A DNA stretch of 64,000 nt from Ktedonobacter robiniae (lineage in GTDB: Bacteria > Chloroflexota > Ktedonobacteria > Ktedonobacterales > Ktedonobacteraceae): the NCBI RefSeq assembly GCF_016587375.1, contig NZ_BNJG01000002.1, forward strand, positions 2,232,001-2,296,000, read 5' to 3'. Both the position numbers and the translations under genes were made by a program. Shown here piece by piece: positions 27,911-35,033 of the stretch. Each line of letters opens with the position of its first letter. The stretch's first letter is position 1. The notes below the pieces were generated by a model. The model made no database searches, was not told where the DNA came from, and was given only the letters and a program-made list of their open reading frames with translations.

Positions 27911-28372
27911 CTACTGACCGACGGCTCCTTTCATGATGAAGTCGCCACCAGAGAAACGCCACAGGACATTGCCATTAGCACGATTAACGACTTGCTTGCA
28001 TTGGGGAAGAATAAGGATATCTCCGAAGGCGAGAATCTGGGGGTCGCCTGAAAGCAACCCGCTGACAGCCTTTGACCAGTATAGGTTCCCATTGAGTGGA
28101 TTGATGGCCTCGAAGATTTGCCCATCTCCTGAGGGTGAATCAGACATGCCTTTTTGCGAAGGTTCTGCCTTTCCATTTGCCGCTTTTGTAGGCTTTTTCA
28201 ACAGCGCCTGAAACTGCCTGGCGCTCTCGCTATCGTGGAGCGCCACTTTGTGTTCGCCAGCTCGTGCCTCCATCTCCAGGATGCTTGAAAGGGGGTGCGC
28301 AGTCAAATTGAGCAAAAAAGAACCAATTATGCAGCGAGGAAAAAGCCACCGAGGAAGCCAGAGATGATCCAA
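27911..28372 (-). pseudogene. PQQ-type beta-propeller fragment
   Basis: A 153-codon frame whose C-terminal half reads AINPLNGNLYWSKAVSGLLS, then DPQILAFGDILILPQCKQVV and NRANGNVLWRFSGGDF. The repeated 'NG-NLYW / NG-NVLWRF' pattern is typical of PQQ-like eight-bladed propeller repeats. Only about two blades remain and the N-terminal half has no family look, so I take it as a fragment of a larger propeller protein. Confidence 0.35.
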
Positions 28373-28476
28373 CTTCCTCTCCTAGACCAGGACTGGAACC
28401 AGCGGCAGGAGACCGCATCATGGGCTTTCCATATAATTGCCGCCTTCTCGTGAGGTCGCACCGAGCTGCTCTTGGG

Positions 28477-29304
28477 CTACGGCCACCCAACGCCTGGTGC
28501 GGGCGCATGGGTAGTGAGAACCATGCCCGTTCGTGCCTGATCTGCCATGTTCTCAAAACCACGCCACTCGGCTACCATCAGGAACAGCGTTTGCTTATTT
28601 TCTCCTCCAAGCATGCATGCGAAGCAGCCACGGTCAAGATGGATCACCTGCAAGATCTCACCACCTTCTCTCACTCGCGCGCAACATTTGTTCGGGACAT
28701 CGCCGTACCAAACGGCACCTTCAGCGTCGAGACAGATGCCATCAGGGGCTGCTCCTTCAAGCGCGGCCCAGACCCGCCGATTCGACAGGCTGCCGTCGCC
28801 ATCAATGTCGAAGGCCGTGAGACGGTTTCCGTGGGACTCAGCAACGATCAGCGTCAAGTTATCAGGTGTCACGGCCATACCATTGGGGAAAGCGATATCG
28901 TCAGCCACTTGGCGCACCGACCCATCGAGGGTGACTAGCGCGATGATTCCGGGAGCATCAAAGCCACCACCGTTGATGTAGACGTTGCCGCGACCATCCA
29001 CAGCGATCTCGTTCCAGATGCTAGCAAGGTCGCTCAGGTTGGCATGGGTCACCAACTCCCCGTCGGCCTCCCTGCGTAGGAGAAGTCCCTCGCGCCCCGA
29101 GACGACGAGTAGACGCCCATCGGGTAACCAGTCGATGCAAAAGGGGATCGTGGTCGGCACACGAACCATGACTTCGCTCTTGCCCTCCAGATCGACGGCA
29201 ACGATCTCCTGAGTGCCCCAGTTGGAAAACCACAGACGGTCCTCGTGCCAACGCGGCGACTCGCCGAACGCGAGACCAGTCAACAAGGTTTGCAGTTCAG
29301 GCAT
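28477..29304 (-). CDS. SMP-30/gluconolactonase/LRE-like protein
   Basis: A 275-residue six-bladed propeller lactonase. It shows LAFGESPRWHEDRLWFSNWG (metal-binding Glu), then IPFCIDWLPDGRLLV, LASIWNEIAVDGRGNVYING (Asn ligand), PNGMAVTPDNLTLIVAESHG, and APDGICLDAEGAVWYGD (Asp ligand). The family hydrolyses sugar lactones or related esters with a divalent metal. The open frame extends to 29538, but ATG 29304 with AAAAGGAGTTTTCAG is right for the family. The promoter holds a TTGCA-N3-TGCAA palindrome also seen before the VOC gene. Confidence 0.9.
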   Translation of the reverse strand: MPELQTLLTGLAFGESPRWHEDRLWFSNWGTQEIVAVDLEGKSEVMVRVPTTIPFCIDWLPDGRLLVVSGREGLLLRREADGELVTHANLSDLASIWNEIAVDGRGNVYINGGGFDAPGIIALVTLDGSVRQVADDIAFPNGMAVTPDNLTLIVAESHGNRLTAFDIDGDGSLSNRRVWAALEGAAPDGICLDAEGAVWYGDVPNKCCARVREGGEILQVIHLDRGCFACMLGGENKQTLFLMVAEWRGFENMADQARTGMVLTTHAPAPGVGWP

Positions 29305-29358
29305 CTGAAAACTCCTTTTATCAAAAGATTCACAGGATCTCTGTCCTCCTGTTTCTAT

Positions 29359-29371
29359 TTGCACCTTGCAA
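29359..29371. promoter_or_regulatory. Palindrome TTGCA-CCT-TGCAA before the SMP-30 gene
   Basis: A 13-bp perfect-arm palindrome 55 bp upstream of the SMP-30 start. CTGTTTCTA directly precedes it on the plus strand. The same CTGTTTCTA plus TTGCA-N3-TGCAA combination occurs, inverted, in the VOC promoter at 30034-30048, so a shared regulator is likely. Confidence 0.45.
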
Positions 29372-29391
29372 GTAGAGTGTAAATTATGGAA

Positions 29392-29441
29392 ATAAGCTGT
29401 TGATTTTTTGGCAATTGTTCTGTTGAACGCATCTCTTCTTC
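29392..29441. repeat. 50-bp repeat, left copy (inverted partner 30109-30158)
   Basis: This 50-base block contains TTTTTTGGCAATTGTTCTGT. It is the reverse complement of 30109-30158 with one mismatch. The pair encloses the VOC gene, as the ends of a small cassette or composite element would. The block has no coding features. Confidence 0.6.
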
Positions 29442-29595
29442 TTTCGCCTATGAAGTCGTTCTTGCGAGCCTCATCCCGCGAGAACGTGAAGCAAGAACCA
29501 CCTAGCATAATGGGCAAGAACTCAAAGCTTCTTTCCATAATTTAAACTAATGATCGAACTATAGAGAAACGCGATGAAGCCATGTCAGTATGAGG

Positions 29596-29979
29596 TTATT
29601 CCGCCTGTAACACGGCTAATATGTTCCCAGCCGGGTCTTTAAACCAGGCTATATCAGGCCCCATCTTTTGAGAGATGCCGCGCATGATGCCCTTCTCATC
29701 TTGCACCATTCCTTCATAGCGCTCAAAGCTGACGCTTCGGCTTTTGAGTTCATCAACCGCAGCATCAATGTCATCAACGACAAAATCCAGCATCGTGAAC
29801 GTCGCTGGCTGGTGATTGTCTTTTGGATAGGCAAACGCTGTGCCTCCACCAGGCAAATGAAGCCGGAGGCCGCCGCCCTCTTCGACCACGTGTAGCCCTA
29901 GAGCCTGAGTATAAAATGCCTTAGCTTTTGCTAGATTATTCACTGAAAACCCGCTAAATGCTGTTTTTGGTTGAAACAT
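29596..29979 (-). CDS. Glyoxalase/VOC-family protein
   Basis: A 127-residue vicinal-oxygen-chelate protein with the paired beta-alpha-beta-beta-beta modules. It shows FSGFSVNNLAKAKAFYTQAL, then GLRLHLPGGGTAFAYPKDNH, FTMLDFVVDDIDAAVDELKS, and DIAWFKDPAGNILAVLQ, with the last Glu/His positions incomplete. AAGGAGAGAGAT precedes ATG 29979; the frame is open 16 codons further. VOC proteins cover isomerases, dioxygenases and drug-binding resistance proteins, and none can be singled out. The gene lies inside a 50-bp inverted repeat. Confidence 0.85.
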   Translation of the reverse strand: MFQPKTAFSGFSVNNLAKAKAFYTQALGLHVVEEGGGLRLHLPGGGTAFAYPKDNHQPATFTMLDFVVDDIDAAVDELKSRSVSFERYEGMVQDEKGIMRGISQKMGPDIAWFKDPAGNILAVLQAE

Positions 29980-30033
29980 ATCTCTCTCCTTGTTATTACA
30001 GTACACTTTCTTTCGATCTATGTACATGATATC

Positions 30034-30048
30034 CTTGCATTTTGCAAG
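30034..30048. promoter_or_regulatory. Palindrome CTTGCA-TTT-TGCAAG before the VOC gene
   Basis: A 15-bp perfect palindrome 55 bp upstream of the VOC start, almost exactly the spacing seen for the related site upstream of the SMP-30 gene. TAGAAACAG adjoins it. Likely an operator of one dimeric regulator for both genes. Confidence 0.45.
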
Positions 30049-30108
30049 TAGAAACAGAATACTCCTGGTGAGCAGAAAAAACTTCTCGAATCTTGCCCTT
30101 CGGCAGAC

Positions 30109-30158
30109 GAAGAAGAGATGCGTTCAACAGAACAATTGCCAAAAAATCAGCAGCTTAT
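30109..30158. repeat. 50-bp repeat, right copy (inverted partner 29392-29441)
   Basis: It starts GAAGAAGAGATGCGTTC and ends CAGCAGCTTAT. It is 49/50 identical to the reverse complement of 29392-29441. A segment just before it (AAAAAACTTCTCGAATCTTG) has a near match at 893-913, so pieces of this element are scattered in the window. Confidence 0.6.
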
Positions 30159-30804
30159 CATGCCGAGCGTAAACCCCTGGATCGGGCCCTTACACTTACA
30201 CACAACTATTGGATCTGGAGAAAAAACGTGGAGGCGATGCGCTGCACAAGCCTCGTTTTTTCCACACGAGAAGTGGCCCGCTTATCTCAGAAGAAGCCGT
30301 GTGTCTCGCCAGGCTTGAAGCACATCATTGCGTATCATTACGCGTTTTTCCTGGCGTCTTTCTCTCGCATGGTCATGCGGATCTTCTACAAACTTTCAAA
30401 CTTGTGTGTAAGTGTAAAGCTTTAGCCGTGGGGAGTCGTCACTGGATCTTACCCAGTTCTGCCAGATCTCACACCGACCATGATGCCCCTCGCGTCAGAC
30501 ACGTTCAACGCCGCTTCCTATCCCAGTTTTTGCTCAATTCGAGTGCGCACCCTTTCAAGCATCATACGGCGAGGTGTCTTTGCGGAAGGTGGAACCTTCC
30601 GTAACTCTTCCCCTGATTCTTTGCCAGATAACATGCCAGATTGCCAGTTCATTTGACATGATGACGAGAAACAGCCAGGAGTAAGCACATCTGAAGCATG
30701 ATTATATGCTCCTACGATGTTCGCCAGGTTATGCGGTACAGGCTGTCTGCTTCCAGGCGCTAAAACCGTCGGCATTTTATCTGGCAACGCCGCTAAGAAA
30801 TCGG
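30159..30804. other. Gene-free stretch with a small inverted-repeat element
   Basis: No intact gene. TTACACTTACACACAA (30190-30205) and its exact reverse complement (30402-30417) bound a 228-bp element with no gene. The right end is followed by GCTTTAGCCGTGGGGAGTCG, as at 7850. The remainder (30450-30800) shows no coding signal I trust. Confidence 0.45.
30190..30417. repeat. 228-bp element with 16-bp terminal inverted repeats
   Basis: Perfect 16-bp ends in inverted orientation and no internal gene: a MITE-like structure. Both this and the 129-bp element at 7723-7851 end immediately before GCTTTAGC(C/T)GTGGGGAGTCGTCAC, although their end sequences differ. Confidence 0.5.
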
Positions 30805-30895
30805 TCAAATGACAGCAGGAACACAGATCGTCGCGCGTTGCCCACTCCCACGATTCTCAGGCAATGAACCAGCAGAAGACGAGGTGAGTAGATGA
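30805..30895 (+). pseudogene. Histidine-kinase C-terminal tail
   Basis: The frame reads TAGTQIVARCPLPRFSGNEP, then AEDEVSR and TGA at 30893-30895. GTQI(x)ARCPL is the usual last strand of a HATPase_c domain. The stop overlaps the regulator start as ATGA, the classic coupling of kinase and regulator genes. All the rest of the kinase is missing upstream. Confidence 0.5.
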
Positions 30896-31495
30896 ATGAT
30901 CCCATTACCATTCTGGTGGTGGATGACCACGCGGTCGTGCGACAAGGGGTGCGGACGCTGCTGGGCATCCATGCTGATCTTCGAGTGATCGGGGAAGCAG
31001 AAAGCGCCGAGGAAGCTCTCCCATTGGTAGAAGAATTGGTCCCTGACGTGGTGTTGCTCGATTTGCTTTTGCCAGGGATGAATGAGGTGGAAGCCACGCG
31101 CCAGATCAAACGGATCAGCCCAAGGAGCCAGATTGTGGTCCTCACTTCGTATGTCGAAGATGAGCATCTGTTTCCGGCGCTACGGGCGGGAGTTCTCTCC
31201 TACCTCTTGAAAGATATTCGTCCACGAGAACTTGCCGAGAGTATCAGGAAAGCTGCGCGGGGCGAATCGGTCCTCCACTCGCGGGTGGCAGCGCGCATGA
31301 TTGCCGAAGTACGCCAGACAAAACGAAAAGCGCCTCCGGCCTTTGCCAATCTCACCTCGCGCGAACTGGAAGTGCTCCAGTTACTCGCTGATGGGCAGAC
31401 CAACGCTGGTATTGCTGAGCAATTGGTGTTGAGCGAAAAAAACGGTGCGAGGATATGTTCTCTCAAAGCTGTACCTGGCAGACCGAACCCAGGTC
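30892..31495 (+). pseudogene. NarL-type response regulator, HTH frameshifted and cut
   Basis: The receiver domain is intact: ILVVDDHAVVRQGV, phospho-Asp in VVLLDLLLPGMNE, Thr in VVLTSY, and Lys in LLKDIRP. The LuxR HTH starts LTSRELEVLQLLADGQTNAG, but an A7 run (about 31436-31442) throws it out of frame. Six A would give SEKTVRGYVLSKLYLADRTQ. Around 31495 the sequence changes to a transposase relic. The gene therefore lost its DNA-binding end by insertion, and possibly also by frameshift. ATG 30892 overlaps the kinase-tail stop. Confidence 0.75.
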
Positions 31496-32095
31496 GCCCA
31501 TCAGCTTGATGTTGCGGTCGGCAAGCCAACGGCGGACGAGGCTGATCATCTGGTGTGCCCACATCGCGATGGTCTTGTGGCGCTTGCCCAAGCGTTCGCT
31601 GACTTCTGGCGTGGTCGCCAGCACACACAGAAAAGGGAGTGCCCATCGCTGCTTGGTCCACTGCGGATGCACAACCACGGCCATCACGATCCATCGTAAC
31701 CCAGGACTGCTCACGGAGCGTTCACGGCTCGAGCGGGCGCTGTCGCGGTAGTGTCCGCGTTTGCGAATCTTGCTGCCCCAGCGCCGTTCCAGCGTTTCGT
31801 CAATGACCAGATCCACGCACGTTCCTGTAGGCACGAAAGTTTCGACGATCAGCAGGAGAAGCTGACGACTGACCGCCAACGGAGACCATTGCGCTCGGTT
31901 GAGCACCTGATGGAAGAGACTCCAGTTCATTGCCTGGTCGTTGCCGCTTGCACGCAGGGCGGCTGCGACCGTTCGGCGACCTCGAGCCAGCAACGTTCCG
32001 GCTAATAGCGTCATCAGTTTCCTCCATGTTGGAGCGGTAAACAATGGCCGAAAGACGGTCAGAACTTCTATAATAGGCTCTGGAAGGGGCATCAA
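31463..32095 (-). pseudogene. IS701/IS4-like transposase, N-terminal half
   Basis: A 210-codon frame beginning MMPLPEPIIEVLTVFRPLFT, then RRTVAAALRASG, MNWSLFHQVLNRAQWSPLAV, and VIDETLERRWGSKIRKRGHY (first catalytic Asp region). It ends in ADRNIKLMGD, after which the frame runs into the response-regulator DNA. About half of a 400-residue DDE transposase is missing. It interrupts the response-regulator gene. Confidence 0.7.
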
Positions 32096-32154
32096 TCTCC
32101 TCCAAGTAAGATTTGGCTTTGATCAGCTTCTATCTTACCCCAAGAGGTTTTCAT

Positions 32155-33015
32155 GCCTCAAAACTCTGGTACGATCAGCCAAGGAAGCAATTCTCTCTGT
32201 TGGTGTCCTTAGAGATTGAGATTCCTGATCCCACTCCTGCACAGCTCACCGAAGTTGTTGAGGTGGATGTGGGTATCCGCTACCTGGCGGTCACTTCCAC
32301 CTCGACCGGCAAAGCGAGCTTTCACTCAGGAAAGCGAGTGAGGCACCGAGCCAACCATTACGCACGATTACGCAAACGCTTGCAGCAGAAAGGCACTCGT
32401 GGCGCGAAACGTCGTCTCAGACGCATTGAGCAACGAGAGAGACGGTTGAAGCTGCACGCCAACCACATCATCGCCAAACAGATCATCGAGCAGCACCCAC
32501 ACGCCCTGATTGGGCTGGAACAGCTCACCGATATCCGGGAGCGAACCAGACGCAGAAAGTGCAAGCGCACGAAAAAGGGGAAGGGCACCCAGATGGTGTC
32601 TGTGAAGGCTCGCAAAGCCAATCGCGTGCACTCGCAGTGATCCTTTGCCGAACTTCAGGCGCTTCTGAGCTACAAGGCCACGCTTGCCGGGTCGCTCGCC
32701 GTCAAGGTGGATGCGGACTACACCTCGAAGGCATGCCCGATGTGTGGGCACACGGCTGATGAGAATCGCCCGAACAAGGGGTTGCGCTTTGGGTGTCAGC
32801 AGTGTGGGTACACGCTCCACGCTGATCTGATTGGCGCGAGGAATGTGACCTTGAGGACGCTCTTGATCCGGCAGGGCTGGATCAGGACGGGGTTTGTGTC
32901 AATGGCCCCTGATGCATCGGACGGTGAAGCCAAAGCGGCGCGCCTGCGAAGGTACGCCGAGGTGCGGTGGAGTCCAGGTGTAACGAACAAGCCTCCGGTC
33001 AGAGACCGGAGGTGA
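32155..33015 (+). pseudogene. tnpB: TnpB, 5'-truncated with a nonsense codon
   Basis: In frame with the intact copy at 45076-46425, it starts at SKLWYDQPRKQFSLLVSLEI. The RuvC-like Asp is in VDVGIRYLAVTST, the Glu in ALIGLEQLTDI, the zinc finger has CPMCGH and CQQCGY, and the last Asp is in ADLIGARN. TGA at 32638-32640 replaces the Trp of HSQWSFAEL. The first 150-160 residues are gone. The end hairpin is intact (32992-33012). It is inactive as a protein, but the 3' end could still give rise to a guide-like RNA. Confidence 0.8.
32992..33012 (+). repeat. IS605-type right-end hairpin
   Basis: CCTCCGGTC, loop AGA, GACCGGAGG. It overlaps the last tnpB codons, exactly as in the intact copy at 45083-45103. 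GGAGGTnnTTGACA is shared beyond the stem. It marks the right end and the probable 3' part of the omega-RNA. Confidence 0.6.
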
Positions 33016-33031
33016 TTGACAGCGAAGATCC

Positions 33032-33559
33032 TCAGGAAGCGCTGGATGGACGCTCAGGCTGGACGCTGGCGCGGGAGGTGAGCATGATTCCAATGAGATC
33101 GACCAGCAGGGCCGCGCCTGCCAACACACCAAACACGGGTACTTCTGGTAGGGCGATGCTCAAGAGGGTATCCAGCGCATAGCTCCCAGGCCCGATGAGG
33201 CCGATGGTCAGGCTGGCAGTCGCCAGTATCAAGGGATATTCATAGCCGCCTTTTTGGAGGAAAAAGCCGTTTTTCCAGTGCGTCCTGGCCGCCATGACCA
33301 TCGCGCCGAACATGCCCGCGGCCCCCAATGGCGTCAGGAAGCCGAACGCAAAGGAGAGGCCGCCGCCGAGCTCTCCGACAATAGCCAGGGCGACCCAGAA
33401 CCACGCTGGCTGATATCCCTGCTTCTCAAAGCCCTGACGCAGTCGAACAGGACCGGAGCCCCCAAACCAGCCAAAGAGTTTTTGCGCTCCATGCCCCGCC
33501 ATTGTAAGTCCGATGACGATGCGAAAGAGCAGGAGCGCGCTATTCATGGTGACTGTCAT
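33032..33559 (-). CDS. doxX: DoxX-family membrane protein
   Basis: A 175-residue membrane protein with four predicted helices. It has LLFRIVIGLTMAGHGAQKLF, GWFGG, then FWVALAIVGELGGGLSFAFG, LGAAGMFGAMVMAART, and a C-terminal anchor (FGVLAGAALLVDLIGIML). DoxX proteins accompany redox and oxidative-stress systems. It is divergent from an HxlR gene at 33793, a common regulator partner. The start is preceded by (GAAA)n, which doubles as its ribosome site. Confidence 0.88.
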   Translation of the reverse strand: MTVTMNSALLLFRIVIGLTMAGHGAQKLFGWFGGSGPVRLRQGFEKQGYQPAWFWVALAIVGELGGGLSFAFGFLTPLGAAGMFGAMVMAARTHWKNGFFLQKGGYEYPLILATASLTIGLIGPGSYALDTLLSIALPEVPVFGVLAGAALLVDLIGIMLTSRASVQPERPSSAS

Positions 33560-33563
33560 ATCG

Positions 33564-33588
33564 TTTCTTTCTTTCTTTCTTTCTTTCT
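33564..33588. repeat. (TTTC)6 tetranucleotide tract before doxX
   Basis: Six tandem TTTC units ending in T begin 4 bp upstream of the doxX start. On the coding strand this is GAAA repeats over the Shine-Dalgarno position, so unit gain or loss would change the spacing and strength of the ribosome site. Confidence 0.7.
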
Positions 33589-33792
33589 AGCACTATGGTT
33601 CATAGAGATCTGATGGAGAGCCATGGCAGACTTCTGTGTCTCGCTTCTCGCGTGTTTGCAGCCAGGCGAAAAGAGTGAAGCAGAAAGGTTTTGCTTTCCA
33701 TCTAACTTTCCTTACGAAACTAATATTAAGTTAGAAACTAGAATTTGTCAAGGAACTTGTTTTCTGAAGAAAAAGAGAGTATACTTGTCCCT

Positions 33793-34212
33793 ATGAAAGA
33801 ATCCGAAGCGAAGCATCCAACCGATACGCATCAAGCCTGCGCAGCGACCCCTTTAGGACGGGCCATCCATCTGCTGGGGGATAGCTGGGTATTGCTGATC
33901 GTCATGAACCTGTTGCAAGGTCCTCTGCGTTTTAACATGTTACGTGCGACGCTGGGGCACATCAGTTCCAAGACGCTTGCCAGCCGTCTCAGGCTCCTGG
34001 AAGAGTTGGGGTTTGTGCAACGGCAGGCTTTCCTGGAGATCCCTCCACGGGTCGAGTACCATCTCACCGAAAAAGGCCGAGAGTTGGGTGACGTGATTGC
34101 CGCCCTTGAGCGGTTTGGCAACAAGCATCTTTCTGATTCGGTCGTCTCACCAACGTGTGAGGAGTGCATCGCTCTCGATGGGGAGGCTCCCGCTGTTAAA
34201 GACGTTAGGTAG
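33793..34212 (+). CDS. HxlR-family regulator
   Basis: A 139-residue HxlR winged-helix regulator. It reads ATPLGRAIHLLGDSWVLLIV, then QGPLRFNMLRATLGHISSKT, LASRLRLLEELGFV, and VEYHLTEKGRELGDVIAALE. Cysteines at CAAT and CEECIALD could sense redox state, as Cys residues do in several HxlR proteins. It is divergent from doxX with a 233-bp gap. CTAACTT...AAGTTAG near 33700-33745 are candidate operator half-sites. ATG 33793 is the first in a good context. Confidence 0.85.
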   Translation: MKESEAKHPTDTHQACAATPLGRAIHLLGDSWVLLIVMNLLQGPLRFNMLRATLGHISSKTLASRLRLLEELGFVQRQAFLEIPPRVEYHLTEKGRELGDVIAALERFGNKHLSDSVVSPTCEECIALDGEAPAVKDVR

Positions 34213-34358
34213 CCGGGGCATCTTCATTTGAGAGGGCGAGTCTCTCACCAGCGTACAGCTATGCCTTGCTGACGGCGGAGAACTGAGCAACTCCTCAATA
34301 CCTCAATCAAACTCCTTCGATGCAGCTCCTCCTGCCCTCCTAGCAGGACCGCCTCGAT

Positions 34359-34619
34359 GTGCTCGGCAATTCAGCCATCCCCCCGACGCGCAGGCCTTTT
34401 CTCGCGAACCAGAAAGGGGTTCGCCTTTGTCTGGATTTGGCACCAGGACCAGCGGGACACATCGGACAAATCATTGCCCTCGATTTCGACTCTGGAGATA
34501 TTTGCCCTCCTGTCATTGCGACAAGTTGGCAGGCATTGTTGTCGGCGTTCGCTGATGATTTAGAAGCAGGGGGCTACTCTTTGTGGGAAAATAGTGCCAG
34601 GCAGATCTTTTTGTCTTAA
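34359..34619 (+). pseudogene. SMI1/KNR4-family C-terminal fragment
   Basis: The frame shows GVRLCLDLAPGPAGHIGQII, then ALDFDSGD, VIATSWQALLSAFADDLEAG and GYSLW. This is the C-terminal half of a SMI1/KNR4 domain, a family often found as immunity proteins against toxins. The N-terminal half is missing and the first codons read as noise, so it is a fragment. A toxin partner is not visible. Confidence 0.5.
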
Positions 34620-34706
34620 TAGCCCTATCAGATCTCCGCTTTCAAAGCCTCTTGACGTTATTGGAGGCGATTCCTTCTGCCCTAATGGGATGGTTCTCTT
34701 CCAAAA

Positions 34707-34964
34707 TCATGAAGAGATCTGTTGTCCCAGAAGTTCTGTTTGTTCACAGCCAAAGTAGTCACAAACCCGCTGCCGAAGTTCACGGGCAGTCAATAATCGA
34801 GCAGGTTCGACAATCGCTCGCTTCCCATGGATCCACTTCGGCCCCCAGCCTGCCTTCCTGTTCGTCTTGACTGACGTTTGAGTCTGTTTGCCCTCGCGAT
34901 CTAGGCGCTCAAATGTGGCGAGGAGCACACCCGTCGCATAGGCAGTCTCCCTTTCTTCTAGCAT
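34707..34964 (-). CDS. Small basic protein, unrecognised
   Basis: An 85-codon frame with coherent composition: MLEERETAYATGVLLATFER, LDREGKQTQTSVKTNRKAGW, and RLLTARELRQRVCDYFGCEQ. ATG 34964 has no clear ribosome site. AYxTGxLLATxERLD has a faint look of a helical start seen in larger proteins, so it may be a fragment. I assign no function. Confidence 0.3.
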   Translation of the reverse strand: MLEERETAYATGVLLATFERLDREGKQTQTSVKTNRKAGWGPKWIHGKRAIVEPARLLTARELRQRVCDYFGCEQTELLGQQISS

Positions 34965-35033
34965 CGTGCCAACATGGAGATATGGTACATTTAAAGCAAG
35001 AATATACTCTCAAAGGAGCGAGGAGGAGAATGT

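Noticed and set aside
28230..28562. MRPHQALGGRSPRAA on the minus strand, resembling an IS3/IS481 integrase tail
   Set aside because: It lies out of frame over the end of the SMP-30 gene, whose own frame there is the normal C-terminus; the match is coincidence.
34707..34964. Resemblance to the start of a Cas8c/Csd1 protein
   Set aside because: Only a short AYxxGxLLAxxE pattern is shared; no cas gene or repeat array is near, so no claim is made.
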